From assembly GCA_963676165.1 (NCBI GenBank), contig OY781043.1:2418001-2482000 (forward strand): a DNA stretch of 64,000 bases, given 5' to 3'. Shown here piece by piece: positions 46,438 through 55,673 of this stretch. Made by a program: the position numbers and the translations under genes. The notes under the pieces were generated by a model that saw only the letters and a program-made list of their open reading frames with translations, ran no database searches and was not told where the DNA came from. How positions within the stretch are numbered: position 1 is the first letter of the stretch; every line of letters starts with the position of its first letter. The DNA is from JAQIBY01 sp963676165 (GTDB taxonomy: Bacteria; Bacteroidota; Bacteroidia; Bacteroidales; ML635J-15).

Positions 46438-46901
46438 ATATCCGTATCAATAAAAGGCAAACGCTTTCGTTTTATTTCTCCCCGCTCCAGTTTTTGAATT
46501 AGCTTCTCTCCTGCTGCGGCAATATCATCAGCCATTTGCTGAGCATTCAAAACAAGTTTATCATCTTCCATTTCCAAATGCTTTGTTCCTGTTACTTGCA
46601 ATTTCAAATGTGCCGACGGAATAAACATATGTGTCATTTGAGAACGAAACTGCTCATACAACTTATCGCCACGGTTTTTTGCCGAATAAAGCCCTGGAAA
46701 CAAAAAATACAGACCATTGCGAAAGCGTATTTTCGATTGAGATCTTGCACGAAATGGCTTCGTATCCAGAAAACTGCCCAAAACTTCAATGCTTTGCGCC
46801 ATTAAAATAAATGCCGCCCGATGATGTCCGTCATCCAACAACGCACGAATAGGCTTCACCACTTCGTTTCGAATAAATTCTGCTTCCGTCATAATATCCA
46901 T
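46425..46901 (-). CDS. Unknown conserved-looking cytosolic protein
   Basis: 158 aa. Mostly helical: EAEFIRNEVVKPIRALLDDGHHRAAFILMAQSIEVLGSFLD, then basic KPFRARSQSKIRFRNGLYFLFPG and NRGDKLYEQFRSQMTHMFIPS. The first half resembles HEPN-like helices (with R-x4-6-H type positions), but I do not see the full motif. ATG at 46901 or at 46892. An ISAs1 element lies 55 nt upstream and probably separates it from its former promoter region. Confidence 0.6.
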   Translation of the reverse strand: MDIMTEAEFIRNEVVKPIRALLDDGHHRAAFILMAQSIEVLGSFLDTKPFRARSQSKIRFRNGLYFLFPGLYSAKNRGDKLYEQFRSQMTHMFIPSAHLKLQVTGTKHLEMEDDKLVLNAQQMADDIAAAGEKLIQKLERGEIKRKRLPFIDTDIKSA

Positions 46902-46956
46902 AGTTCACTAAGCCCTAAAGATGGGACATTTTTTTCACATAGCAGCTTTGCACCCT

Positions 46957-48154
46957 AGGGCAAACGCATCTAATTATTTAAGACTTTGCAGAGATATTCA
47001 TTATTCCAACCAATAATTTTACGTTTTCCTTTGATTCCAAGCTTAGTATCATCTTTTTTCAATAAATTAAGAGCTATCCTATTCAAGACAGAAAAATTTT
47101 GAGCAGCATAACCTGCTCTTTTGCGAGAAAAATCTTCATTAAAAGCTACATCTAATACCCAATGGACTTTATTTTCAATTCCCCAATGTTTTCTAACTCC
47201 TTGATTTATTTGTTGTGCATCGTTTAATGTACTTATGTAATAGCTTGATTCTGTTTCTTTTTTGCCATTCGATTTAAAATAGCGTTCACGTTCTATTTTT
47301 ATAATTGATGTTAGTCCCTGCCATTTTTCATAATTGTCTACTAGGCTCAAATCTGTCAGAACAGAACATTTTCTTGTTTCTATGCGTCCATGTCCGTAAT
47401 CAATTTCTTCATTTATTTCAATAGGCTTTAAAACCCTAAAACTATCTTGGATGTCTTCAAATAGCGCTTTCTGATTTTCTTTGACAGAAAGAATATAATC
47501 TGCTTTTTTTGAAACAATTTGACGTGCTATTTTCTTTTGGCATCCAATTGCATCAATTGTCACAACACTACCTTGTATTAAAAGAGCATCTAATAATTGA
47601 GGAATGGCTGTAATCTCATTCGATTTTTCATCAACCTTGATTTGTCCTAAAACGAGTTCGTTTATATCTGCCCATGTACTAACAAGATGTGTTGCTGTTT
47701 TAAAGCCTGTCTTTTTAGAGCCTCTGACGGTCTTCCCATCAATACTAATAACCTCGCCTTTAGTCGATTTGTTTATTGATTTAATCCAAGACAAAAAGTT
47801 CTTTTCAAATTCTTCTGGATCTAATGCTGAAAATAATCGATTGAATGTATCATGGGAAGGGATGCCATTGGGCAGTTCTAATACTGTCTTTAACCACTCT
47901 TCTTTCATTTCTCCATAAAACTCTATTTCATTCCACGATTCTGCACCACTAAGCACTGCTGCAATAGAAATAAAAATAATGTCATTCAAGTTATGCTGTC
48001 TTGTTCTTTCAACTCTTGGATCTTTCATTTCTGAAAAATACGATAATAAATTGGTCTTTTTCAATTAAATATACAAAATCACAACCACAAAACCAAGCTA
48101 ATTGTATCGTTTTTAATACATTATTGTGAAAAATATTTTAGATGCGTTTGCCCT
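46957..48154 (-). mobile_element. ISAs1-family insertion sequence, about 1.2 kb
   Basis: Ends AGGGCAAACGCATCTAA (46957-46973) and its complement (48138-48154) are identical over 17 bp. A complete transposase gene is inside. I see no clear target duplication in the flanks. Confidence 0.88.
46970..48064 (-). CDS. ISAs1-family transposase
   Basis: 364 aa. Starts with the DDE-associated N-terminal region (YFSEMKDPRVERTRQHNLNDIIFISIAAVLSGAESW), then FNRLFSALDPEEFE, VISIDGKTVRGSKK (Asp), VVTIDAIGCQKKIA (Asp) and RKHWGIENKVHWVLDVAFNEDFSRKR (Glu), the last block being the family signature. Intact and possibly active. Confidence 0.93.
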   Translation of the reverse strand: MKKTNLLSYFSEMKDPRVERTRQHNLNDIIFISIAAVLSGAESWNEIEFYGEMKEEWLKTVLELPNGIPSHDTFNRLFSALDPEEFEKNFLSWIKSINKSTKGEVISIDGKTVRGSKKTGFKTATHLVSTWADINELVLGQIKVDEKSNEITAIPQLLDALLIQGSVVTIDAIGCQKKIARQIVSKKADYILSVKENQKALFEDIQDSFRVLKPIEINEEIDYGHGRIETRKCSVLTDLSLVDNYEKWQGLTSIIKIERERYFKSNGKKETESSYYISTLNDAQQINQGVRKHWGIENKVHWVLDVAFNEDFSRKRAGYAAQNFSVLNRIALNLLKKDDTKLGIKGKRKIIGWNNEYLCKVLNN

Positions 48155-48308
48155 GATAAGTAAACTGCATAAATAGACTGAAAACACTCTGCCATCAAGC
48201 TTAAAAATAAACAAAAGCGACTTCCATAGGGAAATCGCTTTTACAGTCAAATCGAATTGATTTTGAGTCTAATTTTCTTATCAGACAATGCTCTCACAAG
48301 TTAGTAAA
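48155..48308. other. Short interval between the ISAs1 element and batC
   Basis: No gene is seen. In complete Bat operons batD would be expected to follow batC; there is no trace of it in this interval. Confidence 0.5.
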
Positions 48309-49010
48309 CTACCAATCTTTCTCGGGCTGTCGTGCGTTCACTTTCGCCTTATTCTTCTTGTCTTCCTGCAACTCTTCTTCCTTTTTCTGAAGCGCTTCTA
48401 GCATGCGTTCCGCATCTTCCTTGGACAAGTCTTGATCAGATTGCTGTTCTTGCTGCTCCTGCTGATCGTTTTGATCTTCATTCTCATCCTGATCTTGCTC
48501 CTGTTCTTGATCTTGCTTATCTTGGTTCTTATCTTGATCTTGATCTTGATCCTGATTCTGTTGCTGTTGTTGCTGCTGTTGCTGCTGTTTCAGCATAGCT
48601 TGTGCCATTGACAAATTGTACTTTGTATCTTCACTTTCAGGATCAATTTTCAACGATTCAATGTACGACTGAATGCTCTTATCGTAATTCCCAGCTTGCA
48701 AAAAGGCATTTCCCAGATTATGAAACTGCTCAGATCGTGTTACTCCAGGCTTTTGTGAATACTCTAAATACGATTCTGCAGCACTTTCATAATTCTGATT
48801 CCGATAATAAGCATGTCCCAAGTTATTGCTGTATTCCAATTGCTCAGGATTTTCTTTCAGCGCTTTCTGATAATTTAAAATCGCTTCGTTATAATTTCCA
48901 TCTTCCATGGCTTTGTACGCCTTACGATTGAACTTTCTATCAGTTTGCGCCAAAAGACTGGTCCCCAAACCAAGTAGAATAATCAACAGTATAATTTTAG
49001 TCTTCATCAT
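48309..49010 (-). CDS. batC: BatC, TPR protein of the Bat operon
   Basis: 233 aa with a signal peptide (MKTKIILLIILLGLGTSLLAQ). Three TPRs at about 27-135 (AYKAMEDGNYNEAILNYQKALKENPEQ, LGHAYYRNQNYESAAESYLEYSQ, LGNAFLQAGNYDKSIQSYIESLKIDPES). Then a run of 11 Gln and alternating Asp/Gln/Glu to about residue 200, coded by CAG/GAT-type repeats. A short basic tail ends the protein. Last gene of the operon in this window; batD and batE do not follow. Confidence 0.85.
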   Translation of the reverse strand: MMKTKIILLIILLGLGTSLLAQTDRKFNRKAYKAMEDGNYNEAILNYQKALKENPEQLEYSNNLGHAYYRNQNYESAAESYLEYSQKPGVTRSEQFHNLGNAFLQAGNYDKSIQSYIESLKIDPESEDTKYNLSMAQAMLKQQQQQQQQQQNQDQDQDQDKNQDKQDQEQEQDQDENEDQNDQQEQQEQQSDQDLSKEDAERMLEALQKKEEELQEDKKNKAKVNARQPEKDW

Positions 49011-49019
49011 TGTATGGAA

Positions 49020-50024
49020 TTAAGATGGTTTGACATTCATTTTCTTACGACGTGGAATTAGCATCTCAACAATTAACAAAAGCATTGCAAGCGCTAATGG
49101 ATATTGATATTGATCATCAAATTCCGAGAAAGTTTCCACACTACGCTCAGTTTGATTGAGTTTTGAGATTTCATCCAGCACAACATCCAAACCAGCACCA
49201 GATTTTCCAGCAAGCATATATTTGCCGTCTGCAACATTTGCAATTTGAGACAACATGTCTTCATTCAGTTTGGATGTCACAACATTTCCATCCTGATCGC
49301 GATGAAATCCTCCACCTACAGCAGGAATTGGAGCGCCTTCACGTGTTCCCATTCCAACAGTGTATATAATGACACCATGCTCTTTTGCCTCTTTCGCTGC
49401 TGTTAGAGCATCTTCCTCATGGTTTTCACCATCAGAAATTAGAATTATTATTTTTGACGATTCCGGATCTTGTGAAAATGCCTTATCCGACATGCGAATT
49501 GCGTCGGCAAGGTTTGTTCCCTGAATAGGAACCAAATCTGTATCAATATTGGAAAGATACATTTTTGCTGAAGCATAATCATCAGTCATTGGAATTTGAA
49601 TGTAAGCTTCACCAGCAAACACTACCATTCCAACCAAATCGCCATCCAACTTATTCATAAAAAGCTCAACAGAACGTTTGGCTTTACTCAATCGATCCGG
49701 CTTAATATCTCTAGCTGTCATAGAGCGAGACACATCAAGTGCAAGCATGATTTCCACTCCCTCTCGCTTGACTTCTTTTAAGCGAGAGCCAAATTGTGGA
49801 TTCGCCAGCGCAAATATCAGCAGCGCCAAAGTCAACATTTCAAGCACAAATTTCCACACAGGACGCTCCGCGGAATATCCATGCAACAGACGCTTAACAA
49901 GCGGTAGATCACCGTATCTCTGCAAGCGTTTTTTCCATGCGATTCTACTCAACCAGAAAATTGCAACAAAAGCTGGTATCAAGAACAAAAAATACAATAT
50001 GTCAGAGTTTTCAAATTGAAACAT
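49020..50024 (-). CDS. batB: BatB, membrane-anchored VWA protein
   Basis: 334 aa. Two N-terminal hydrophobic segments (about 8-25 and 58-76) and one at the C-terminus (YPLALAMLLLIVEMLIP) frame a periplasmic or cytosolic von Willebrand A domain with MIDAS motif ALDVSRSM (DxSxS) and ISDGENHEED. Bat proteins were linked to aerotolerance in Bacteroides fragilis; in other phyla the module resembles MoxR-VWA chaperone systems. 9 nt before batC. Confidence 0.9.
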   Translation of the reverse strand: MFQFENSDILYFLFLIPAFVAIFWLSRIAWKKRLQRYGDLPLVKRLLHGYSAERPVWKFVLEMLTLALLIFALANPQFGSRLKEVKREGVEIMLALDVSRSMTARDIKPDRLSKAKRSVELFMNKLDGDLVGMVVFAGEAYIQIPMTDDYASAKMYLSNIDTDLVPIQGTNLADAIRMSDKAFSQDPESSKIIILISDGENHEEDALTAAKEAKEHGVIIYTVGMGTREGAPIPAVGGGFHRDQDGNVVTSKLNEDMLSQIANVADGKYMLAGKSGAGLDVVLDEISKLNQTERSVETFSEFDDQYQYPLALAMLLLIVEMLIPRRKKMNVKPS

Positions 50025-50026
50025 AA

Positions 50027-51022
50027 TTATGGAATTTGTCTAAAAACGGTGTAACGTAAAGTGAGTTGTACGATATACAAAGCAATACCGATGAATAAAA
50101 ACCAAAAGAACAACTCATCCTTTTGCGTGTATTGCTTTTCCTGAATGATAGTTTTCTCAAGTTGATCGATTTCTTGATAAATTTCTCTCAGCTTTTCATT
50201 ATTCGTAGCACGAAAATATCGTCCACCAGTCATTTCAGAAATGGCTGAAAGGCTAGCCTCATCAATTTTTACCTCCATATTCTGATATTGCGTTCCGAAT
50301 GGTGTTTGCACAGGATAAGGAGCGGTTCCTTCACTCCCGACACCAATTGCGTAAACACGAAGGTCGTAGGTTTTTGCAATCTCGGCAGCAGTTTCAGGAG
50401 ATATTTGCCCTGAATTATTGATTCCATCTGTAAGTAGGATAACAACCTTGGAAGTCACCTTACTATCTTTCAATCGATTGACAGCACTCGCTAATCCCAT
50501 CCCAATGGCAGTTCCGTCAGCAAGCATATCCGAATCCACTTCACGGAACAAACGCACCAGTTCTTTATGATTCGTTGTTAATGGACATTGGGTGAAGCTT
50601 TCACCGGCAAAAACCACCAATCCAATTCGATCGTTCGGACGGTCGGCAATAAACTCAATTGCCACATCTTTTGCAGCCTCAAGACGATTTGGTTTAAAGT
50701 CCTCTGCCAACATCGAACCACTAATATCCAAAGCAATCATCACGTCAATACCTTCCGTATCGACAGTTTTCCAGCTATTGGAGCGTTGCGGACGGGCAAG
50801 TGCAACAATTAGGAAAGCTAAAGCCATCATTTGTAAAACAAACAAGGCATGTCGCAAACCTACCCTTACAGATGCACTTTCACCAGCAAAGGCTTGCAAA
50901 CCACTGCTACGAACAGCGCCATCCATTTTTCTATGATAGAGGACATACCAAACAATCAGAGGGATGATTCCGACCAAAAGCCATAAAAGCTGTTTATTTG
51001 CAAATTCATCTATTCCAAACAT
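50027..51022 (-). CDS. batA: BatA, membrane-anchored VWA protein
   Basis: 331 aa, paralogue of BatB. N-terminal hydrophobic segments at about 11-28 and 58-76, a MIDAS motif ALDISGSM, LLTDGINNSG, and a C-terminal membrane segment (FFWFLFIGIALYIVQL). Stop and the next start are 2 nt apart. It presumably forms a complex with BatB under control of the MoxR ATPase. Confidence 0.9.
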   Translation of the reverse strand: MFGIDEFANKQLLWLLVGIIPLIVWYVLYHRKMDGAVRSSGLQAFAGESASVRVGLRHALFVLQMMALAFLIVALARPQRSNSWKTVDTEGIDVMIALDISGSMLAEDFKPNRLEAAKDVAIEFIADRPNDRIGLVVFAGESFTQCPLTTNHKELVRLFREVDSDMLADGTAIGMGLASAVNRLKDSKVTSKVVILLTDGINNSGQISPETAAEIAKTYDLRVYAIGVGSEGTAPYPVQTPFGTQYQNMEVKIDEASLSAISEMTGGRYFRATNNEKLREIYQEIDQLEKTIIQEKQYTQKDELFFWFLFIGIALYIVQLTLRYTVFRQIP

Positions 51023-51028
51023 AAGGCA

Positions 51029-52384
51029 CTAATTGTTTGATTGTTTATCATTCTCTTCCTTTTCTTCTTCGCTCACTTCAACGAGTTTTGAGCGCTCAAC
51101 AATTTCATATACCACTTTTAGGGAGTGCTCATTTTCATCAGGTAATGGCATAGAGCGAGCAAACTTCACAAAATCTGCACGTTCAAGTACCACACGGATT
51201 TTCAGCACTAACTCATCGTCGAGATATTTGGTTGTGTTCAGGTCATCTAAGATCTCAGCACTCGTTTTTTCCATTGCAGAAAGATCAAATCGGTTTTCAA
51301 GATATCGCCTGAACGTATCTGTTAATTCAGTATAATATTCTTTGACCTGATTTTTCAGCCATAACTTTTCATTACGAATGCGCTCAAGTTCTCTAAATGC
51401 AATGACATGCGCAGGCTCTATCACTTTTTCCTTCGGTTGAAAAACAGGTTTTCCTTTTTTGTAGAACAAGAAATAATAAATAGCAGCCAGAGCAATGACA
51501 ACAACAGCAAGTAACCACCACCAATTTTTCTTCAGGAATTGCCAGATGTAATACATCAACTCCTTAAAATTGAATTTTGTTTTGTACACATCGTCATGAA
51601 TGTCTTTAATATCATAAACGGTGTACAATGCTTGCGATGGAATGACTGTATCAAACTCTTGAACAAAAACCGTATCGAAAGCACCAGGAATACGCATTTC
51701 TTCACGGATATTTTTGTCATTGACAATAAACAATTGATTTTTCGGGGCATCTACAATTTGTTGAATATCTTTCTCTGCACGTAAACCACTGGAACGAAAG
51801 ACCTGTCCGGCAAATTGCGAACTCATGCTTTGTTTCAGTTGCTCTTTCAGCATATTCAAACTATCTGCAGGCAATGATTTTTTGATGGAATCAGGAATTT
51901 GTTGTTCAATTTCCTCAGCAAAAGCACCCCGACCCATAATTACAACACCCGATTTCTCTGCATAGACAGTATCCACAGGCAATGTATCGACAACGACTGC
52001 AGGAAGTACTTTCAATGCAAGAGGATCAGAAATAAATGTCAATGTATCCTCTGCTTGGAAATACTGAACTTCTTGAGGTGAGATGGTATAAATCCCAGAC
52101 TCAAAAGCCGATAAAGTGTATGTCTTAGAGACGAGCTTTTTCTCCTCATCAAATTGCGATTTTGACTCATTCAGGACAAATACAGATTCAACAATGGTGT
52201 CTTGGAAACTTGGGAAAGCAACCATATCTGGCGACTCTGCCGGAATCATAAGTTGCATTTTCACTTGATCACCAATGATGATGCTGTCTTTGGAAATTTC
52301 CATCACTGCTTTTTGAGCATAAGAATTTAGCCCAAAAATCAGGAGCAAAATAGCCAAACTGCTTATGTTTCTGATTGTTTTCAT
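51029..52384 (-). CDS. Bat operon membrane protein (BatD-like or DUF4381-type)
   Basis: 451 aa. Signal peptide (MKTIRNISSLAILLLIFGLNSYAQ), a periplasmic beta domain with IGDQVKMQLMIP and ESGIYTISPQEVQYF, one membrane segment at about 284-306 (NWWWLLAVVVIALAAIYYFLF), and a cytosolic helical tail with AFRELERIRNEKLW and YYTELTDTFRRYLENRFDLSAMEKTSAEIL. This is the gene found between DUF58 and batA in Bacteroidota. 1 nt from the DUF58 gene. Confidence 0.8.
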   Translation of the reverse strand: MKTIRNISSLAILLLIFGLNSYAQKAVMEISKDSIIIGDQVKMQLMIPAESPDMVAFPSFQDTIVESVFVLNESKSQFDEEKKLVSKTYTLSAFESGIYTISPQEVQYFQAEDTLTFISDPLALKVLPAVVVDTLPVDTVYAEKSGVVIMGRGAFAEEIEQQIPDSIKKSLPADSLNMLKEQLKQSMSSQFAGQVFRSSGLRAEKDIQQIVDAPKNQLFIVNDKNIREEMRIPGAFDTVFVQEFDTVIPSQALYTVYDIKDIHDDVYKTKFNFKELMYYIWQFLKKNWWWLLAVVVIALAAIYYFLFYKKGKPVFQPKEKVIEPAHVIAFRELERIRNEKLWLKNQVKEYYTELTDTFRRYLENRFDLSAMEKTSAEILDDLNTTKYLDDELVLKIRVVLERADFVKFARSMPLPDENEHSLKVVYEIVERSKLVEVSEEEKEENDKQSNN

Positions 52385-52385
52385 A

Positions 52386-53249
52386 TTAACGGCGTTTAAA
52401 CAGTGCTATCAACGGTTTAACATAATCTTGATCGGTGCGAATTTCAGCAAAATCAACACCTGATTTTTTCAGGTTTTCTATGGTTTTACTTCGCAACTCA
52501 TGAAAATATGCTTGATGCCTTTTTTGAATGCGTTTATTGGATGTATTGAGCCAGCGCGTTTCTCCCGTTTCAGGGTCAAACATATTTATTAAGCCAACTT
52601 TAGGCAATTCCTCTTCTCGGACATCCCACAGGCGAATACCAACTAAATCGTGTTTCTTTCCAGCAATTCGCAAAGCATCAAGGTAGTTTTTATCTTTAAA
52701 GTCAGAAATAAGAAAGGCAGTACAACGCTTTTTCAACGCATTTGTTAAGTAACGTAAAGCTTCAGCAATATCGGTACCGGTTTCTTGTGGTTCAAAATCG
52801 AGCAGTTCACTGATGATACGCAGAATGTGCTTTTTCCCTTTTTTCGGAGGAATAAATTTTTCAACCTTTGAGGTAAAGAAAATCACTCCAATTTTGTCGT
52901 TATTATGGATTGCAGAAAAAGCAAGCACTGCAGATATCTCCGCGAGCAACTCATGTTTCATTTTTTCGCTAGTGCCAAATTGCTGAGAAGCACTCATATC
53001 GACTAAGAGCACAACCGTCATTTCACGCTCCTCTTCGTACACTTTTACATACGGATGGTTGAAACGGGCAGTTACGTGCCAATCAATATCTTTGATTGGG
53101 TCACCAATCTGATATTCACGAACTTCGCTAAATGCCATTCCTTTCCCTTTAAAGGCAGAATGATATTCACCTGCAAAGATTTGTCGAGATAAACCACGTG
53201 TTTTTATCTCTATAGTTCTGACTTTTTTGAGTAGTTCTTTTGTATCCAT
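52386..53249 (-). CDS. DUF58 protein of the MoxR/Bat operon
   Basis: 287 aa. GEYHSAFKGKGMAFSEVREYQIGDPIKDIDWHVTARF at about 28-64 is the DUF58 signature. A VWA-like fold follows (VVLLVDMSASQQFG with DxSxS, then FLISDFKD). No membrane segment. Genes of this type follow MoxR directly in most genomes; here a four-helix-bundle gene stands between. Confidence 0.9.
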   Translation of the reverse strand: MDTKELLKKVRTIEIKTRGLSRQIFAGEYHSAFKGKGMAFSEVREYQIGDPIKDIDWHVTARFNHPYVKVYEEEREMTVVLLVDMSASQQFGTSEKMKHELLAEISAVLAFSAIHNNDKIGVIFFTSKVEKFIPPKKGKKHILRIISELLDFEPQETGTDIAEALRYLTNALKKRCTAFLISDFKDKNYLDALRIAGKKHDLVGIRLWDVREEELPKVGLINMFDPETGETRWLNTSNKRIQKRHQAYFHELRSKTIENLKKSGVDFAEIRTDQDYVKPLIALFKRR

Positions 53250-53273
53250 GTTCCAGGTTTTATGAGTTAAAGG

Positions 53274-53669
53274 CTAGGGTTCAGGAACATCCTGCGTATA
53301 AGATTTCCCAATACGACAACCCACATTTGCTTTAACCTTTGAAAACACTTTAACTAATTCATTTGCCTCTCGTCTCAGATGTAGAAAGTCATCATCAGCT
53401 TCAATCAATGAAGATTTTTCGAGTAAATCAAGCCAAAAGACCGTCTCATCACATTCCTCAACAACAATACATAGTTTTGCATAATATTCAGCATCAGACC
53501 GAGCCGTGGATGCAGCACGAAAGTTAGCAGGGAACGATGTTCCAGATCGAATTAGCTGACTAAACAAATCATATGGCAGACCTTCATCTCTCAATTTAAC
53601 CACATAAGGGAGAAATTGAACAGCAAAATCAAAAGATCTTTGACGATATGTTTCATTAAATGATCTCAT
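53274..53669 (-). CDS. Four-helix-bundle protein (23S rRNA intervening-sequence family)
   Basis: 131 aa. RSFDFAVQFLPYVVKLRDEG, LFSQLIRSGTSFPANFRAASTARSDAEYYAKLCIVVEECDETVFWLDLLEKS is the family signature. Such genes are found inside intervening sequences of 23S rRNA and, in Bacteroidota, as scattered single genes between unrelated neighbours. Its position inside the otherwise compact Bat operon, next to a heptamer array, suggests insertion. Function unknown; read in operon direction, so transcription of the operon is kept. Confidence 0.88.
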   Translation of the reverse strand: MRSFNETYRQRSFDFAVQFLPYVVKLRDEGLPYDLFSQLIRSGTSFPANFRAASTARSDAEYYAKLCIVVEECDETVFWLDLLEKSSLIEADDDFLHLRREANELVKVFSKVKANVGCRIGKSYTQDVPEP

Positions 53670-53683
53670 AACTTCATTTTTTT

Positions 53684-53760
<77 letters not shown>

Positions 53761-54756
53761 CTACGGTACTTCCACTTTGTTTAGGATTTCGCTGATGATT
53801 TCTTCCACACTTACATTTTCAGCTTCGGCTTCATAAGTTAATCCGATACGGTGACGCAGGACATTATGACACATAGCACGCACATCTTCTGGCAAGACAT
53901 AACCACGACGTTTGATAAAGGCAAAGGCTTTAGATGCAAGTGAAAGGTTAATGCTTGCACGAGGTGAGCCACCAAATGAAATCATGTGTTTGATGTTGTC
54001 CAAGCCGTATTTTTCAGGATAACGGGTTGCAAAGATAATATCGAGGATATAATTTTCGATTTTTTCATCCATATACACATCACGCACAACTGAGCGGGCT
54101 TTTAAAATATCCTCAGGACTAATGACTTGTGATGCTTTTGGGAAATCACCATGTACATTTTGGCGAATAACCATACGTTCCTCTTCTTTCTGTGGATAGT
54201 CAATAATGACTTTCAACATAAAACGGTCAACCTGAGCTTCTGGAAGTGGATAGGTTCCCTCCTGCTCAATTGGATTTTGTGTTGCCAATACAAGGAAAGG
54301 TTCTTCCAGTTTATAGGTATGATCACCAATTGTTACTTGTCGCTCCTGCATAGCTTCCAAAAGTGCAGATTGAACTTTTGCTGGAGCACGGTTAATCTCA
54401 TCGGCAAGAATAAAATTGGAAAAGATTGGTCCTTTTTTGACAATAAATTCCTCATTTTTCTGACTGTAGATGAGCGTACCAACCAAATCGGCAGGCAACA
54501 AATCCGGCGTAAACTGAATACGGCTAAAACCAGCATTTACTGAGCTCGCCAAGGTATTAATTGCCAATGTTTTTGCTAATCCAGGTACACCTTCGAGCAA
54601 AACATGTCCGTTAGATAATAAACCAACGAGCATTCCTTCAACAAGAGTTTTTTGTCCGACGATGACTTTGCCCATTTCCATATTGAGCATATCAACGAAA
54701 CCACTTTCAGCATGAATACGCTCATTTAGCGCTTTAATATCAACTGTTTGATCCAT
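53761..54756 (-). CDS. MoxR-family AAA+ ATPase
   Basis: 331 aa. Walker A GVPGLAKT (about 55-62), Walker B FILADEINRAPAK, sensor 1 ATQNPIEQEGTYPLPEAQVDRFMLKV, and C-terminal lid (FGGSPRASINLSLASKAFAFIKRRGYVLPEDV). Chaperone-like ATPase thought to activate the VWA proteins encoded downstream (DUF58, BatA, BatB). First gene of the operon. AAA_3 subgroup. Confidence 0.93.
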   Translation of the reverse strand: MDQTVDIKALNERIHAESGFVDMLNMEMGKVIVGQKTLVEGMLVGLLSNGHVLLEGVPGLAKTLAINTLASSVNAGFSRIQFTPDLLPADLVGTLIYSQKNEEFIVKKGPIFSNFILADEINRAPAKVQSALLEAMQERQVTIGDHTYKLEEPFLVLATQNPIEQEGTYPLPEAQVDRFMLKVIIDYPQKEEERMVIRQNVHGDFPKASQVISPEDILKARSVVRDVYMDEKIENYILDIIFATRYPEKYGLDNIKHMISFGGSPRASINLSLASKAFAFIKRRGYVLPEDVRAMCHNVLRHRIGLTYEAEAENVSVEEIISEILNKVEVP

Positions 54757-54861
54757 AATAATAGCTTGTTTTGATTTTTCGATTTACGAATTTAAAAAAA
54801 TATTTATTGAGGAACGAATGAAAAGTGCAATGGTATATTTTCAAGCGCTTAAAATTTTGTT

Positions 54862-54892
54862 AAAAAAAAGCCCATCCAATCGGATGAGCTTT
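54862..54892 (-). terminator. Intrinsic terminator after the zinc-ribbon gene
   Basis: AAAGCCCATCC and GGATGAGCTTT, one mismatch, with eight T following on the - strand. Confidence 0.8.
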
Positions 54893-54914
54893 CTATATGC
54901 TGTATTGTGCGATT

Positions 54915-55670
54915 TTATTCGTCAATGGTATCATCAACCAAAATACGTCCGCAAAATTCGCAAACGATAATTTTCTTGCGACTACGAATATCAAGTTGTC
55001 TTTGAGGTGGAATTTTGTTAAAGCAACCACCACAAGCATCACGTTCTACACTAACAACTGCAAGTCCGTTACGTGCATTTCCACGAATACGTTTGTAAGC
55101 AGTCAACAAACGAGGCTCAATGCTTTCCGCAATTTCTTCAGACTTTTTCTGCAATTGTTTTTCCTCTTTCTCATTTTCCTGAGTGATTTCATTTAACTCA
55201 TTCTTTTTGTGATCGAGGTCAGCTTTCATATCCTCAATTTGTGTCAGTGAAGCTTCAATTAAGGCATCTTTTGCTTTAATATCTTCCTCAAAACCTTTGA
55301 TTTTCTTCTCGCTCAATTCCACTTCTAATTTTTGGAATTCAACTTCTTTCATAAGAGACTCGTACTCACGATTATTACGCACTTTCATTTGTTGTGCTTC
55401 ATATTTTTTAACGAGCTCTTGAGAGTTTTCAATCTCAGCTTTTTGGTTGGTAATTGAAGTTTTTAAACCTTTTGCTTCTTCACGCAAATTTTCTACGCGG
55501 GTTTCCAATCCAGCAAGTGCATCTTCAATATCCTGAACCTCGAGTGGAAGTTCACCACGAAGTTTCTGAATTCTATCAACTTCTGAATCTGTCTGTTGCA
55601 ATCTGTAAAGTGCACGAAGTTTTTCTTCAATGCTCATATTTGCCGGATCAACTTTTTTTCCCTTTGCCAT
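54915..55670 (-). CDS. Coiled-coil protein with C4-type zinc ribbon (DUF164/CT398-like)
   Basis: 251 aa. A long coiled coil covers about 12-190, then VVSVERDACGGCFNKIPPQRQLDIRSRKKIIVCEFCGRIL with two CxxC pairs forms the zinc ribbon. The family includes Chlamydia CT398 and H. pylori HP0958, involved in sigma-54 or flagellar mRNA handling; in Bacteroidota the role is unknown. The gene starts 3 nt after the Nif3-like gene, with which it is commonly paired. Confidence 0.9.
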   Translation of the reverse strand: MAKGKKVDPANMSIEEKLRALYRLQQTDSEVDRIQKLRGELPLEVQDIEDALAGLETRVENLREEAKGLKTSITNQKAEIENSQELVKKYEAQQMKVRNNREYESLMKEVEFQKLEVELSEKKIKGFEEDIKAKDALIEASLTQIEDMKADLDHKKNELNEITQENEKEEKQLQKKSEEIAESIEPRLLTAYKRIRGNARNGLAVVSVERDACGGCFNKIPPQRQLDIRSRKKIIVCEFCGRILVDDTIDE

Positions 55671-55673
55671 AAT

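Noticed and set aside
46425..46901. HEPN ribonuclease
   Set aside because: Helical pattern is suggestive, but I cannot find the full R-x4-6-H motif in the right place, so I left it as unknown.
50588..51335. + strand frames of 74-114 codons across the Bat operon
   Set aside because: Serine/threonine-rich mirror images of batA and its neighbour; no independent support.
54151..54543. 130-codon + strand frame
   Set aside because: Antisense to the MoxR ATPase, inside its Walker and sensor motifs.
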